Below, piece after piece: positions 45,384 through 53,385 of a DNA stretch of 64,000 bases (its first letter is position 1; the number at the start of each line of letters is the position of its first letter). The stretch comes from an uncultured Oscillospiraceae bacterium. GTDB lineage: Bacteria > Bacillota > Clostridia > Oscillospirales > Ruminococcaceae. The translations under genes and the position numbers were made by a program. The stretch covers positions 62,001-126,000 of the forward strand of contig CAKSLF010000001.1 of the NCBI GenBank assembly GCA_934466455.1, in the 5' to 3' direction. The notes under the pieces were generated by a model. It worked only from the letters and a program-made list of their open reading frames with translations, ran no database searches and was not told the origin of the DNA.

Positions 45384-45980
45384 ATGTATCTTGAAGAAGT
45401 AAAAGGGGCGGACGAGCTTTCGCTTTGGGTGAAAAACGCTAACGAAGCTTTTAGGAGCAGAAGCAACGACAGAATACCGTATGCCGAAATTAAAGCGGAA
45501 GGCTTTTTTGACGAGCCGGGAAAAAGAGTATTCGGCTTACTAAACGATGAAAAAGAGCTTATCGGCGGGATGTGTATTGTAAGTTCAAAAAACGGCGGGT
45601 TAGAAACGGCAAAAATAAAAACCCTATGGGTTACGCCAGAGCGTCAAAACAGCGGAGCGGGCACATTCTTAATAAATCAAGCGGAAAAAATTGCGTGCGG
45701 CGGCGGAGCACAGATACTCCTGCTGGATGTGGCTAATATTTATATGCCGGCGGTACACCTGTATGAAAAATGCGGATTCAAAAAATATCAGGTGTATGCC
45801 AATGTGCCGGGAACCTATTATTTTATTCGAATGATAAAAATAACGGATAAAAGGGCATTTTCCGAGGCAAAAAGAATTTGTAAATTAGTAAAATCCTCGA
45901 TAGTTTTTTGGCTGCTGTATAAAGAGGACAGCTCCCCGACGCTGTTTAATAAATCGGTGTATAAAAGGCTTCGGCAATAA
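45384..45980 (+). CDS. GNAT-family N-acetyltransferase
   Basis: A 198-residue cytosolic enzyme. The acetyl-CoA binding motif is TLWVTPERQNSGAGTFLINQ, followed by LLDVANIYMPAVHLYEKCGF, both standard GNAT elements. It probably acetylates an amino-sugar or other precursor of the polymer. I chose ATG 45384 with GGGTGA 8 bases upstream rather than the in-frame GTG at 45372 that overlaps the RBS. The C-terminal 45 residues are an extra helical tail. Confidence 0.85.
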   Translation: MYLEEVKGADELSLWVKNANEAFRSRSNDRIPYAEIKAEGFFDEPGKRVFGLLNDEKELIGGMCIVSSKNGGLETAKIKTLWVTPERQNSGAGTFLINQAEKIACGGGAQILLLDVANIYMPAVHLYEKCGFKKYQVYANVPGTYYFIRMIKITDKRAFSEAKRICKLVKSSIVFWLLYKEDSSPTLFNKSVYKRLRQ

Positions 45981-46009
45981 TTTTCTAAAGAATAGGGGTG
46001 CGATAGGGC

Positions 46010-48043
46010 ATGAGCATAAACTTTAGGGCAATGGTGCTCGGTTCAAAGGGCGTTAATGCAACCGGGCTTATAAGAAGCCTCGGAGCGGCAAAGGCTTATG
46101 TCATATTCGCTTCAACATACGGCAAGATCGAAAGTAAATATACAAAAGAGTATTTGCGTCTTCCAAAGGACAAAAATAAATGGGTCAGTATATTAAACGA
46201 GCGCGCATATAAAGGAAAAATAAAAACGGCTGTATTTCCGTCGGATGACGAAACGGCTTTTTGGCTTGATGAAAACTATGAAAATCTTAAAAATTTTTAT
46301 ATTGTTCCAAATGCTCAAGGAAAATTAAAAGAGATTGCAGACAAAGCCGTTATGAGCGAAATGGCAAAGGCAGCAGGGCTTGCGGTGCCGGATTTTGCAA
46401 AAATATCTTTACCGTATCCACCCGGCAAAATCGAATTTCCTGTTATATTAAAACCTTTTGCGGGTTATGCCGGAAGCAAGGGCGATATAGCGATATGTCG
46501 AAGCAAGGACGAGTATGCGTGCGCTTCGGAAAAGCTTTTGAAAAAGGGATATAAAGAGATATTGGGACAGAGGCTTTTGGACAGCCCGGCTCAGGAAGAA
46601 ATAGGGCTTATGGGAATGGCTTTGCCGGGCGGAAAAATTATAATCCCGGGGATTATACATAAAATTCGTTCGTATCCCACCGGCAGAGGAAGCACATCGT
46701 ACGCAAAATTTGAACCCGGAACAGACGACCTTGATATTGAAAAAACAGAAAGATTCGTTCGTTCTTCCGGATATGTCGGCTTGTTTGATATAGAAATGAT
46801 AAAGGCAGGGGATACATACTATTTTATCGAAATAAATTACAGAAACGGGCAGTATGGATATACGCCTACCGCTGCCGGATACAATTTGCCGGTCAATTGG
46901 ATAAGGGGAATGTCGGAAGAGGAAGTTGACGGCTGTAAAGAGCTTAAAAGTATTTTTTATATAAACGAGAGGGACGATTTTCGTCATGTAAAAAACGGCG
47001 AGATAGGATTAAAGGAATGGATTAAGCAGTTTAATTCAGCGTCCGCATACGGTATGTTCTGCAAAGGCGACCAAAGACCTTTTATACGGCAATATGCAAA
47101 AATACCGGACAGAGTATCAATTTGGTTTAATAAAGCGGCAGGGCGGCTGAAGGATTTGCTGATAAAAGAAGAATGGAGCATTGCAATAAGAAAAAGAGGA
47201 AACGACCCTCTCTGGAAAAGCAATGGGGAAGAAAGAAAATTTACCGTACTTAGTAACAGCCTTAGATATTGGGCAGCGGACCCGTTTATAGTGCCGTATA
47301 AGGATAAAGACTATCTGTTCTTTGAAATGTTTGATAGATTTTGCGGAAAAGGCATGATAGGATACAGGAGAATATCCGACGGAAAAGCAGGAAAAATGAA
47401 AATTGCATATACTGCCGAACATCACCTTTCATTTCCGTATATATTTGTGTGGCGGGGAAGCTACTATATGCTGCCGGAATATTCCGAGGGAAAAAAGCTT
47501 GTTTTGCTTAGGGCGGCTCACTTCCCGGATAAATGGAAAAAGGTATGCGAATGGATGGAAGGCAAAAGACTTGCGGATTCAGTTGTTTTTGAACACAGCG
47601 GACAGGGATATTTGTTTACGCAGGAGCTTAAAAACGGCTATTCATCGGACGAGCTTGATATATTTATATGGAAAAACGGCGGTTGGGCGGAATATAAGTC
47701 AAACCCGGCGGTTAAAAGCTTTGAAAATTCAAGGCTTGGCGGAATGGTGTTCTTGTCAGAAGGCGAATTGATACGGGTTTCTCAGGATTGCAAGGACGAA
47801 TACGGAAAAAGGCTGCATTTCAGTAAAATACAAGAGCTTAGCGAATACGCTTTCATAGAAAAGCACATAAGCACTGTTTCCGCAGAGGATGTGCATACAG
47901 ATAAAAAAGAAGAATTTTGCGGTATACATACATACAATTCCGACGATAGGTATGAGGTTATAGACTTAAAAAACAAAAGCGGAGTAAGATTTGGCAACAT
48001 TGTAAACATTATATTCAGGATATTCGGTAAATTAAAGGGATGA
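46010..48043 (+). CDS. Fusion of ATP-grasp domain and GINT1_N-like beta-propeller domain
   Basis: A 677-residue two-domain protein. Residues 1-370 form an ATP-grasp ligase unit: an N-terminal nucleotide-binding part (VLGSKGVNATGLIRSLG), the ATP-grasp lysine segment FPVILKPFAGYAGSKGD, and the metal-binding acidic end YFIEINYRNGQYGYT. Residues about 395-677 resemble the five-bladed propeller seen in GINT1_N/GH43-like proteins of polysaccharide loci (RYWAADPFIVPYKDKDYLFF, then SFPYIFVWRGSYYMLPEYS). ATP-grasp enzymes make amide or ester bonds, so it may decorate a sugar with an amino acid or acyl group. The fusion is unusual; the function is inferred only. Confidence 0.75.
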   Translation: MSINFRAMVLGSKGVNATGLIRSLGAAKAYVIFASTYGKIESKYTKEYLRLPKDKNKWVSILNERAYKGKIKTAVFPSDDETAFWLDENYENLKNFYIVPNAQGKLKEIADKAVMSEMAKAAGLAVPDFAKISLPYPPGKIEFPVILKPFAGYAGSKGDIAICRSKDEYACASEKLLKKGYKEILGQRLLDSPAQEEIGLMGMALPGGKIIIPGIIHKIRSYPTGRGSTSYAKFEPGTDDLDIEKTERFVRSSGYVGLFDIEMIKAGDTYYFIEINYRNGQYGYTPTAAGYNLPVNWIRGMSEEEVDGCKELKSIFYINERDDFRHVKNGEIGLKEWIKQFNSASAYGMFCKGDQRPFIRQYAKIPDRVSIWFNKAAGRLKDLLIKEEWSIAIRKRGNDPLWKSNGEERKFTVLSNSLRYWAADPFIVPYKDKDYLFFEMFDRFCGKGMIGYRRISDGKAGKMKIAYTAEHHLSFPYIFVWRGSYYMLPEYSEGKKLVLLRAAHFPDKWKKVCEWMEGKRLADSVVFEHSGQGYLFTQELKNGYSSDELDIFIWKNGGWAEYKSNPAVKSFENSRLGGMVFLSEGELIRVSQDCKDEYGKRLHFSKIQELSEYAFIEKHISTVSAEDVHTDKKEEFCGIHTYNSDDRYEVIDLKNKSGVRFGNIVNIIFRIFGKLKG

Positions 48044-49056
48044 CGAATCGGCATATGCAAAGAGAAAACAAAAATATAGACGCTTTTGATGCGGCAAAAT
48101 TTGCGATGTCAATTATGGTCGTCGGCGTGCATACCCTTGGAAAATACGGTATATACCCATTGTTCAGAATTGCAGTGCCGATGTTCTTCATTATCAGCAG
48201 TTATTTGTTTTTTGAAAATTTGGCGGACGAGGGCGGCTTGCGCCGGCTTAAAAAGTTTTGTATGCGCAGTATAAAGCTCTATCTGTTTTGGTTTATAGCT
48301 TTGGCACCCGTTTTTTTATATTTCGGAGAGTATTTTGCAGGAAATATCGGGCTTAATATAATAAAGCTTGGAGCAAGAATAGTTTTTGGCTCCTCATTTG
48401 CGTCGTCGTGGTATATATCTGCGCTTGTTATAGGCATATGCATAATATTTTTTCTTAAAAAAGCAAGGGTAAATGACGGTATTATACTGGTGTTAACATT
48501 TTTCATATATGCGGTATGCTGTTTTAACAGCAATTATCGAAATTGCTTTTCGGAAGAATCAATAGTTACTTACATAAACAAGGTATACCCCGGCACCATA
48601 TACAACGGGTTTCCGGTCGGGTTGTTTTGGATTGCTTTGGGATGCAGGCTTTCAACCGTCAAAAGAAATTACAGCAGAACCGAAAAATGGGTTGGAGCAA
48701 CGCTGTCATATGCATTGCTTTTAGCAGAACATTTTATTGTAAATTACTATGGGCTGACCGTGGATAACGACTGTTACTTTATGCTTATACCGGTATGCTA
48801 TTTTCTGTTTCTTATTTTGGCGGACTGCAAGCAAAAAATCAAGGGTGCAAAAACCATGAGAAAGCTCAGCACCGTAATATATTGCGTACATGGGTCATTG
48901 GCAACGCTTGTTTCCTATTATGGGATATTTGGCAATGATTTATGGGGCAATGTAGCCGAGTTTTTTGTTGTTATAGGCGTTAGTATACTTATGGCAATAC
49001 TCATTTTTGTTTTGGAAAAAAGCAGAATGTTTTCTTGGCTTAGGCTTGCATATTGA
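48040..49056 (+). CDS. Acyltransferase 3-family membrane protein
   Basis: A 338-residue polytopic protein of the acyltransferase-3 group. The early segment FDAAKFAMSIMVVGVHTLG has the conserved Lys/His spacing, and PMFFIISSYLFF is typical. About ten helices are predicted. It starts in an ATGA overlap with the ATP-grasp fusion gene, so the two proteins may act on the same modification. It is distinct in sequence from the other acyltransferase at 44296. Confidence 0.84.
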   Translation: MTNRHMQRENKNIDAFDAAKFAMSIMVVGVHTLGKYGIYPLFRIAVPMFFIISSYLFFENLADEGGLRRLKKFCMRSIKLYLFWFIALAPVFLYFGEYFAGNIGLNIIKLGARIVFGSSFASSWYISALVIGICIIFFLKKARVNDGIILVLTFFIYAVCCFNSNYRNCFSEESIVTYINKVYPGTIYNGFPVGLFWIALGCRLSTVKRNYSRTEKWVGATLSYALLLAEHFIVNYYGLTVDNDCYFMLIPVCYFLFLILADCKQKIKGAKTMRKLSTVIYCVHGSLATLVSYYGIFGNDLWGNVAEFFVVIGVSILMAILIFVLEKSRMFSWLRLAY

Positions 49057-49113
49057 TAAACACATATGCCGTATTTTGCTGCACACAGGGGAACGGGGGC
49101 GGTGTAAAAAGTG

Positions 49114-50313
49114 ATGAATATCTGTGAGCGGGATTTTATAAACGCCGTAAAGGCAGGAATAAATGCCGATACCGCCCGTTTGGAGGGCAACGACTTTTGC
49201 AAAATTTTTGAACTGGCTTTACAGCAAAAGCTGCTTCCGTTTGTGTTCGAGGCAGTGCGAAGCTCTCCGGTTCCGGAGGATTGCACAAAGCTGTTTTCGA
49301 CAGCAAAACAGTGTGTAATAAGCCAGGTGCTTGCTCAGACAATGCGTTCGGCGGAGCTTGAAAAAATTTATGCCGCACTTAGGGAGGCGGGTTTACACCC
49401 GATTTTGGTAAAAGGCTGCATTTGCGGAAGGCTCTATCCGATTAAGGATTACAGGTTGAGCGCAGACAGCGATTTGTTTGTAAGCGATGACGAATTTTTA
49501 AGATGTCATAATATTTTGCTGCAAAACGGATTTAAGACAGACTGTTCGGAAAAAGAACTTTTTTCGGAGGACGAGGTTTCGTATACAAAAGAAAACGCAG
49601 CGTCATACATAGAGCTGCACCGCAGGCTTTTTGATTCGGCGGAGGATGCTTATGATGAGCTTAACGGATTTTTTGTTGATGCTCATGCGCATTTTGTGAG
49701 CACGGACGGCTTTTTTACAATGCCGCCGCATGAGCATATGCTCTATCTGTTTCTTCATGCCTATAAGCATTTTGTTGGATGCGGGATAGGTCTGCGCCAA
49801 TTTTGCGATATAGGTCTTTGGGCAAAGGCATATTACGAAGATATTGACTGGTCTTTGCTTAAAAAGCAGCTTTTGTCGGTACACGCATTCGGTTTTGCTG
49901 CTGCGGTGCTTAAGATTGCAAAAAAGTACCTTGGAATTGATGTCGAACCTCCGCAGCCTTGGGAGGAAGCAACAACTCCTTGCGAGCCGCTGCTTGAGGA
50001 TACGCTTTGCGGAGGAATTTACGGCTCCAATGATTATACAAGGCTGCATTCGTCAACGGTTACGCTCAACGCCGTGCGCTCCGTAAGGGACGGAAAAAAG
50101 CGCGGAATAATGTTTTCGCTCTTCCCGGAACGCTCGTATATGGAGAAAAAATATGTGTATGTAAAAAAACACCCTTGGCTGCTTCCTGCCGCATGGGTTC
50201 AAAGAATGCTGCATTACGCAAAGGAACTGCGGACCGGTAAGGGCAGAGCGGCAGATTCGGTAAAGGTTGCCAATGCACGCATCGAGCTTATGAAAATGTA
50301 CGGAATAATATAA
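49114..50313 (+). CDS. NTP_transf_5-type nucleotidyltransferase-fold protein
   Basis: About 399 residues. The region ILVKGCICGRLYPIKDYR, then LSADSDLFVSDDEF matches the 'uncharacterised nucleotidyltransferase' family PF14907; these proteins often end capsule or lantibiotic-like loci. The paired Asp residues (DSDLF) are the expected metal ligands. A helical C-terminal half follows. It is the last gene of the polysaccharide cluster, 57 bases after the acyltransferase, and is followed by a TGAGCAC-type hairpin. The start is ATG 49114; an adjacent GTG at 49111 is also possible. Confidence 0.8.
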   Translation: MNICERDFINAVKAGINADTARLEGNDFCKIFELALQQKLLPFVFEAVRSSPVPEDCTKLFSTAKQCVISQVLAQTMRSAELEKIYAALREAGLHPILVKGCICGRLYPIKDYRLSADSDLFVSDDEFLRCHNILLQNGFKTDCSEKELFSEDEVSYTKENAASYIELHRRLFDSAEDAYDELNGFFVDAHAHFVSTDGFFTMPPHEHMLYLFLHAYKHFVGCGIGLRQFCDIGLWAKAYYEDIDWSLLKKQLLSVHAFGFAAAVLKIAKKYLGIDVEPPQPWEEATTPCEPLLEDTLCGGIYGSNDYTRLHSSTVTLNAVRSVRDGKKRGIMFSLFPERSYMEKKYVYVKKHPWLLPAAWVQRMLHYAKELRTGKGRAADSVKVANARIELMKMYGII

Positions 50314-50317
50314 AAAG

Positions 50318-50346
50318 GACCCCGTGCTCAAACCGAGCACGGGGTC
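50318..50346 (-). terminator. Hairpin terminator between the polysaccharide cluster and flavodoxin
   Basis: A perfect 12-bp stem GACCCCGTGCTC/GAGCACGGGGTC with a 5-base loop. On the minus strand it is followed by CTTTTTA, so it fits best as the flavodoxin terminator; on the plus strand the T-run is weak. It contains the recurring GTGCTCAA core. Confidence 0.8.
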
Positions 50347-50369
50347 TTGCCATAAAAAATACTATTGTG

Positions 50370-50837
50370 TCAAACAGAGTCCGCCCAATCCTTCAGCTTT
50401 GAATCGGGCAAACCGTTAACAAGCTTGCCCTCTTTCCATACGGCATTGGGGCAGCTTTTCTTAAGTCCGTCGAGGGTTTTGCCCATGCCGCTTCCGCCGG
50501 AGGTTGCAAACGGAACAAGGACCTTTCCGGAAAAATCATAGCTTTCAAGGAAAGTGTCTATAATTCTCGGTGCAACATACCACCAAATCGGAAAACCGAC
50601 AAAAATTTCATCATAATCGCCCATATTATCGAGCTTATCGGCAATCTCCGGACGGACTTCGGGATTTTTCATTTCAAGAGTGCTGCGGCTTTTGCTGTCC
50701 CGCCAGTTAAGGTCGGCGTCGGTATAAAGAACGGCGGGCTTTATTTCAAAAAGATCTGCGCCGATAGTCGCAGCAAGACGCTTTGCGTTTTTTTCGGTAA
50801 CTCCGCTTGCGGAAAAATAGGCAACAAGTTTTTTCAT
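50370..50837 (-). CDS. Flavodoxin
   Basis: A 155-residue FMN electron carrier. VAYFSASGVTEKNAKRLA is the phosphate-binding loop, followed by FVGFPIWWYVAPRII, the typical flavin-contact loop of the short flavodoxin/NAD(P)H-quinone-like group, and VLVPFATSGGSGMGKTL. It serves as a low-potential electron carrier in anaerobes. ATG 50837 has AGGGAG upstream. It is a single-gene unit with its own promoter and terminator. Confidence 0.92.
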   Translation of the reverse strand: MKKLVAYFSASGVTEKNAKRLAATIGADLFEIKPAVLYTDADLNWRDSKSRSTLEMKNPEVRPEIADKLDNMGDYDEIFVGFPIWWYVAPRIIDTFLESYDFSGKVLVPFATSGGSGMGKTLDGLKKSCPNAVWKEGKLVNGLPDSKLKDWADSV

Positions 50838-50908
50838 AATATCGCTCCCTTTGGCATGAATTTCAGAAAAGCTGATGCAAAAATTGCTTGTCAAATACTT
50901 CTTTTATT

Positions 50909-50937
50909 AGCATAGCACGGGTCGCAAATGCTGTCAA
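50909..50937 (-). promoter_or_regulatory. Promoter of the flavodoxin gene
   Basis: Minus-strand TTGACA (50937-50932) and TATGCT (50914-50909) are 17 bases apart, about 70 bases before the start codon. Confidence 0.55.
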
Positions 50938-51119
50938 TCCCGTAGCAATCAATAAAAAAGCCATATTTTTGCGGCGGAAAGAAAAATATTGTGCGACGGT
51001 TTTTAAGCACCGGTTTTTGTTTGATTTATAAAATAGCCCTTTTCGAAAAATTTTACATAAATCAAACTCAGATGCAAACAATAATGCCATAAAATATGCG
51101 AAAAGGAAGAGTGCGATAT

Positions 51120-51656
51120 ATGAAAGCAACAGGAATCGTCAGACGGATCGACGACCTTGGGCGAGTTGTAATACCGAAAGAAATTCGCCGCACCATGCGT
51201 ATTCGAGAGGGCGACCCCTTGGAAATTTTTACGGATAACGACGGCGAAGTAATTTTCAAAAAGTATTCTCCGATAGGTGAGCTTTCGGAATTTGCGGGGC
51301 AGTACGCCGAGGTGCTCTATAAAGTCGGTGGAAGCCCGGTTGTAATAACCGATAGGGATCATGTTGTATCCGTTGCGGGGCTGCCGAAAAAAGAGGTTCT
51401 TGAAAGACGGGTTTCGCCGATGCTTGAGGACCTTATGGAACACAGGGCTGTTTTCGGCGGAGAAAACGGCAGTACGCTTCACCCGATAGAGGGAGTTGAA
51501 AAGGAAGCCCTTGCTGCGGCCTCAATAATTTCTGCCGGAGATGTCTGCGGCTGCGTTGTATATCTTTGTGACGGAAAAGCTTCCGCCGCAACGGAGGCGG
51601 AGCTGAAGCTTGTGACGGCGGCGGCAAATTTTCTCGGAAAGCAAATGGAAGAATAA
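51120..51656 (+). CDS. spoVT: Stage V sporulation protein T
   Basis: A 178-residue AbrB-superfamily regulator. The N-terminal swapped-hairpin DNA-binding domain is diagnostic: MKATGIVRRIDDLGRVVIPK then EIRRTMRIREGDPLEIF. A GAF-like C-terminal domain follows from about 60. In Bacillus, SpoVT tunes late forespore gene expression; a homologue here supports a spore-forming host. I chose ATG 51120; an in-frame upstream ATG at 51096 would add residues the family lacks. The upstream AAAAGGAAGAG is the likely RBS. Confidence 0.93.
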   Translation: MKATGIVRRIDDLGRVVIPKEIRRTMRIREGDPLEIFTDNDGEVIFKKYSPIGELSEFAGQYAEVLYKVGGSPVVITDRDHVVSVAGLPKKEVLERRVSPMLEDLMEHRAVFGGENGSTLHPIEGVEKEALAAASIISAGDVCGCVVYLCDGKASAATEAELKLVTAAANFLGKQMEE

Positions 51657-51663
51657 AAATAAA

Positions 51664-51706
51664 ATATAAAGCAGCAAATAAAGAAAATTTGCTGCTTTAT
51701 ATTTTT
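51664..51706 (+). terminator. Rho-independent terminator of spoVT
   Basis: A 15-bp perfect stem ATATAAAGCAGCAAA/TTTGCTGCTTTATAT (51664-51678, 51688-51702) followed by T residues, 8 bases after the stop codon. Confidence 0.88.
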
Positions 51707-51842
51707 GTGTATTATACTTGAAATTATAAAATTATACATAGTAAAACAAGATAAACGGCTTTGTAATGCGTATTTTTACATTCGGACTTTTTGATTCGTA
51801 CTAAAAAATATATGCGGGAAGTGTTTTTGCCGGAAATAAAAA

Positions 51843-51862
51843 GAACCTGCAAAAGCAGGCTC
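51843..51862 (-). terminator. Small terminator for the gene at 51886
   Basis: On the minus strand GAGCCTGC/GCAGGTTC encloses TTTT (one wobble) and is followed by TTTTTATTT, directly after the stop of the small minus-strand gene. Confidence 0.6.
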
Positions 51863-51885
51863 TCATTATATGCGAATATTATGGA

Positions 51886-52113
51886 TTAAAGGAAACCAAG
51901 CTCTTTGTTATAGGGGCACCAAGGGCGAACTTCGATGATATTTTTGCAGTCCGGGTCGGTACATCTTACATAATAGCTGTTCATCCAGCCGAAAGAGTCC
52001 GGCTGCTCCATGGGGTCGTAGGCATGGACGATATAATATCCGTTGTCGTCTTTATATGCACCGTCTTCAATCATATTATAAATTTTGCCGTTGAACTTAA
52101 TTTCGCTGCGCAT
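51886..52113 (-). CDS. Small conserved protein of unknown function
   Basis: 75 residues, no signal peptide. It is rich in Tyr and Asp and carries Cys residues in RCTDPDCKNIIEV and RPWCPYNKE that could bind a metal (CTDPDC, then C). I do not recognise the family. The RBS GGAGGT lies 7 bases before ATG 52113, which makes it a real gene. It lies 62 bases downstream of the DUF2087 gene on the same strand and is probably co-transcribed with it. Confidence 0.65.
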   Translation of the reverse strand: MRSEIKFNGKIYNMIEDGAYKDDNGYYIVHAYDPMEQPDSFGWMNSYYVRCTDPDCKNIIEVRPWCPYNKELGFL

Positions 52114-52175
52114 AGCTTACCTCCACAGTTTTACTGAAATAAGAATACTACAAACAAAAAGAAAAATCAAGGGAT

Positions 52176-52490
52176 TCAGGTGTTTTTTGCAATGAATTCC
52201 GCAAGGGTCGGAAGCTCCCGCTTTCGCCGGTAGCAGGAACAGTCCTGCTTGCGGTCGATAAGGCAGTTGTTATACATTTCTCTTCTAAGAGTTGCCGGAT
52301 CCCGAAAAACCGTCCACTTATTTATTATAAGGTTTATATCCTGCTCGGAATATTCTTTTTCCGGTTCGATTTTTGTTGCAAGATAGTATATTGCAGAAAG
52401 CATTTTTTTGTGCTTTGTCGGAATTGCGGTCAAGCGAAGCTCTTCATCAAGAAACGGCAAAAGCTCCGGGGCTTCAGTTTTTATATCCAT
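52176..52490 (-). CDS. DUF2087-family protein
   Basis: 104 residues with the DUF2087 pattern: IPTKHKKMLSAIYYLATKIE, then YSEQDINLIINKW, DPATLRREMYNNCLIDR and a final YRR. The domain looks like a small winged helix and is found alone or fused to ArsR-type regulators; its function is unknown. ATG 52490 is preceded by AAAGAGGT. It is first of a two-gene minus-strand unit. Confidence 0.82.
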   Translation of the reverse strand: MDIKTEAPELLPFLDEELRLTAIPTKHKKMLSAIYYLATKIEPEKEYSEQDINLIINKWTVFRDPATLRREMYNNCLIDRKQDCSCYRRKRELPTLAEFIAKNT

Positions 52491-52613
52491 ACATAACCTC
52501 TTTAGTTTTCAAATATATTTTGCCCGTAAAAAAGGTCATAATCCCAAAAAGGGATTAATTAGACTATAATAAATATATCAAATTTTGTTTCTAAAAACAA
52601 GGTAAAAAGGCTT

Positions 52614-52724
52614 TTAATTTTCCGCTTTGATATTCACTCCGAATAAATCCCGATATATTTGTTTTGCAAATTCCGGACATTGGATTCCGGCTTCTGAATA
52701 TTCTAAGCCTATAAAGTTTTTCAT
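52614..52724 (-). pseudogene. Possible NlpC/P60 remnant or very short ORF
   Basis: A 36-codon minus-strand frame (ATG 52724, TAA 52614-52616). Its product, FIGLEYSEAGIQCPEFA then KQIYRDLFGVNI, resembles the first 30-odd residues of phage-type NlpC/P60 peptidases, including a Cys at the expected catalytic place. It then stops, and no further in-frame domain follows. There is no clear RBS. This is best read as a decayed fragment; a real micro-protein cannot be excluded. Confidence 0.3.
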
Positions 52725-52840
52725 ATATCCGGAGCTTTATAAATAGGTAATATACAATCAAATTGATCAAATATTATAATATATGGCTGTGGTTGCACCG
52801 TATAAAGATTTTACCAAAATGTTAATTTTGATTTTTGCGC

Positions 52841-52869
52841 TTGATTTTTTGTATAAAGCAGGCTATAAT
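52841..52869 (+). promoter_or_regulatory. Promoter of the MarR-ABC operon
   Basis: TTGATT (52841-52846) and TATAAT (52864-52869) are 17 bases apart, 54 bases before the MarR start codon. Confidence 0.62.
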
Positions 52870-52886
52870 ATGTTGCATATCAAACA

Positions 52887-52900
52887 GTTGAATTGTCAAC
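52887..52900. promoter_or_regulatory. Probable MarR operator
   Basis: Inverted repeat GTTGA-ATTG-TCAAC lies just after the predicted transcription start (about 52876) and before the RBS, a place where bound repressor would block transcription. Self-repression by the adjacent MarR protein is the simplest reading. Confidence 0.58.
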
Positions 52901-52923
52901 AATATAAAAAGGAGGAAAGGGAA

Positions 52924-53385
52924 ATGGAAGAAAAGCCGATTAGCTTGGAACTGCGAAGATTATCGCTTCTTATGTCGCGATATATGGAATCGCACACAAA
53001 CCACAGGCTTGTTGAGGAGCTTACCGGTACAAACAGCTGGATAATCGGTTATATAGGCGCAAAAACAAAAAAAGGCGAAGATGTTTTTCAGCGGGACCTT
53101 GAAAGAAAATTCGGAATAACCCGTTCCACCGCATCAAAAACAGTAGATGCCATGGTTAAAAAAGGGTTTCTTCAAAGAGAAGGCGTCGATTATGACGCAA
53201 GGCTGAAAAAGCTTGTGCTTACGCCAAAAGCCTTCGGAGTGCTTGGCATGATGTCCAATGACGGAAAAATGGCGGAAGCCGCACTTACAAAGGATTTTTC
53301 CGAGAAAGAAAAGCAAAATCTGCGGGATTATATCGAAAGAATGATAAAAAATCTTAAAACCTGTTCGGAGGATAGCAAAGAATGA
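52924..53385 (+). CDS. MarR-family transcriptional regulator
   Basis: About 153 residues. A winged helix-turn-helix lies at about 45-110 (DVFQRDLERKFGITRSTASK, then TVDAMVKKGFLQREG). It is translationally coupled to a pair of ABC half-transporters, the usual layout of drug-responsive MarR-LmrCD/PatAB-type operons. ATG 52924 has AAGGAGG 8 bases upstream. An upstream in-frame ATG at 52783 would precede the promoter and is rejected. Confidence 0.9.
   Translation: MEEKPISLELRRLSLLMSRYMESHTNHRLVEELTGTNSWIIGYIGAKTKKGEDVFQRDLERKFGITRSTASKTVDAMVKKGFLQREGVDYDARLKKLVLTPKAFGVLGMMSNDGKMAEAALTKDFSEKEKQNLRDYIERMIKNLKTCSEDSKE

Larger units (their letters stand above)
52491..52923. other. Intergenic stretch between DUF2087 and MarR genes
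   Basis: 433 bases. It holds a possible short gene remnant (52614-52724, minus), a good promoter for the MarR operon (52841-52869) and a palindromic operator (52887-52900). The remaining AT-rich sequence shows nothing I can name. Confidence 0.6.

Noticed and set aside
52783..52923. Longer MarR protein starting at ATG 52783
   Set aside because: The extension would start before the predicted promoter and translate through the operator; the ATG at 52924 has a strong RBS.
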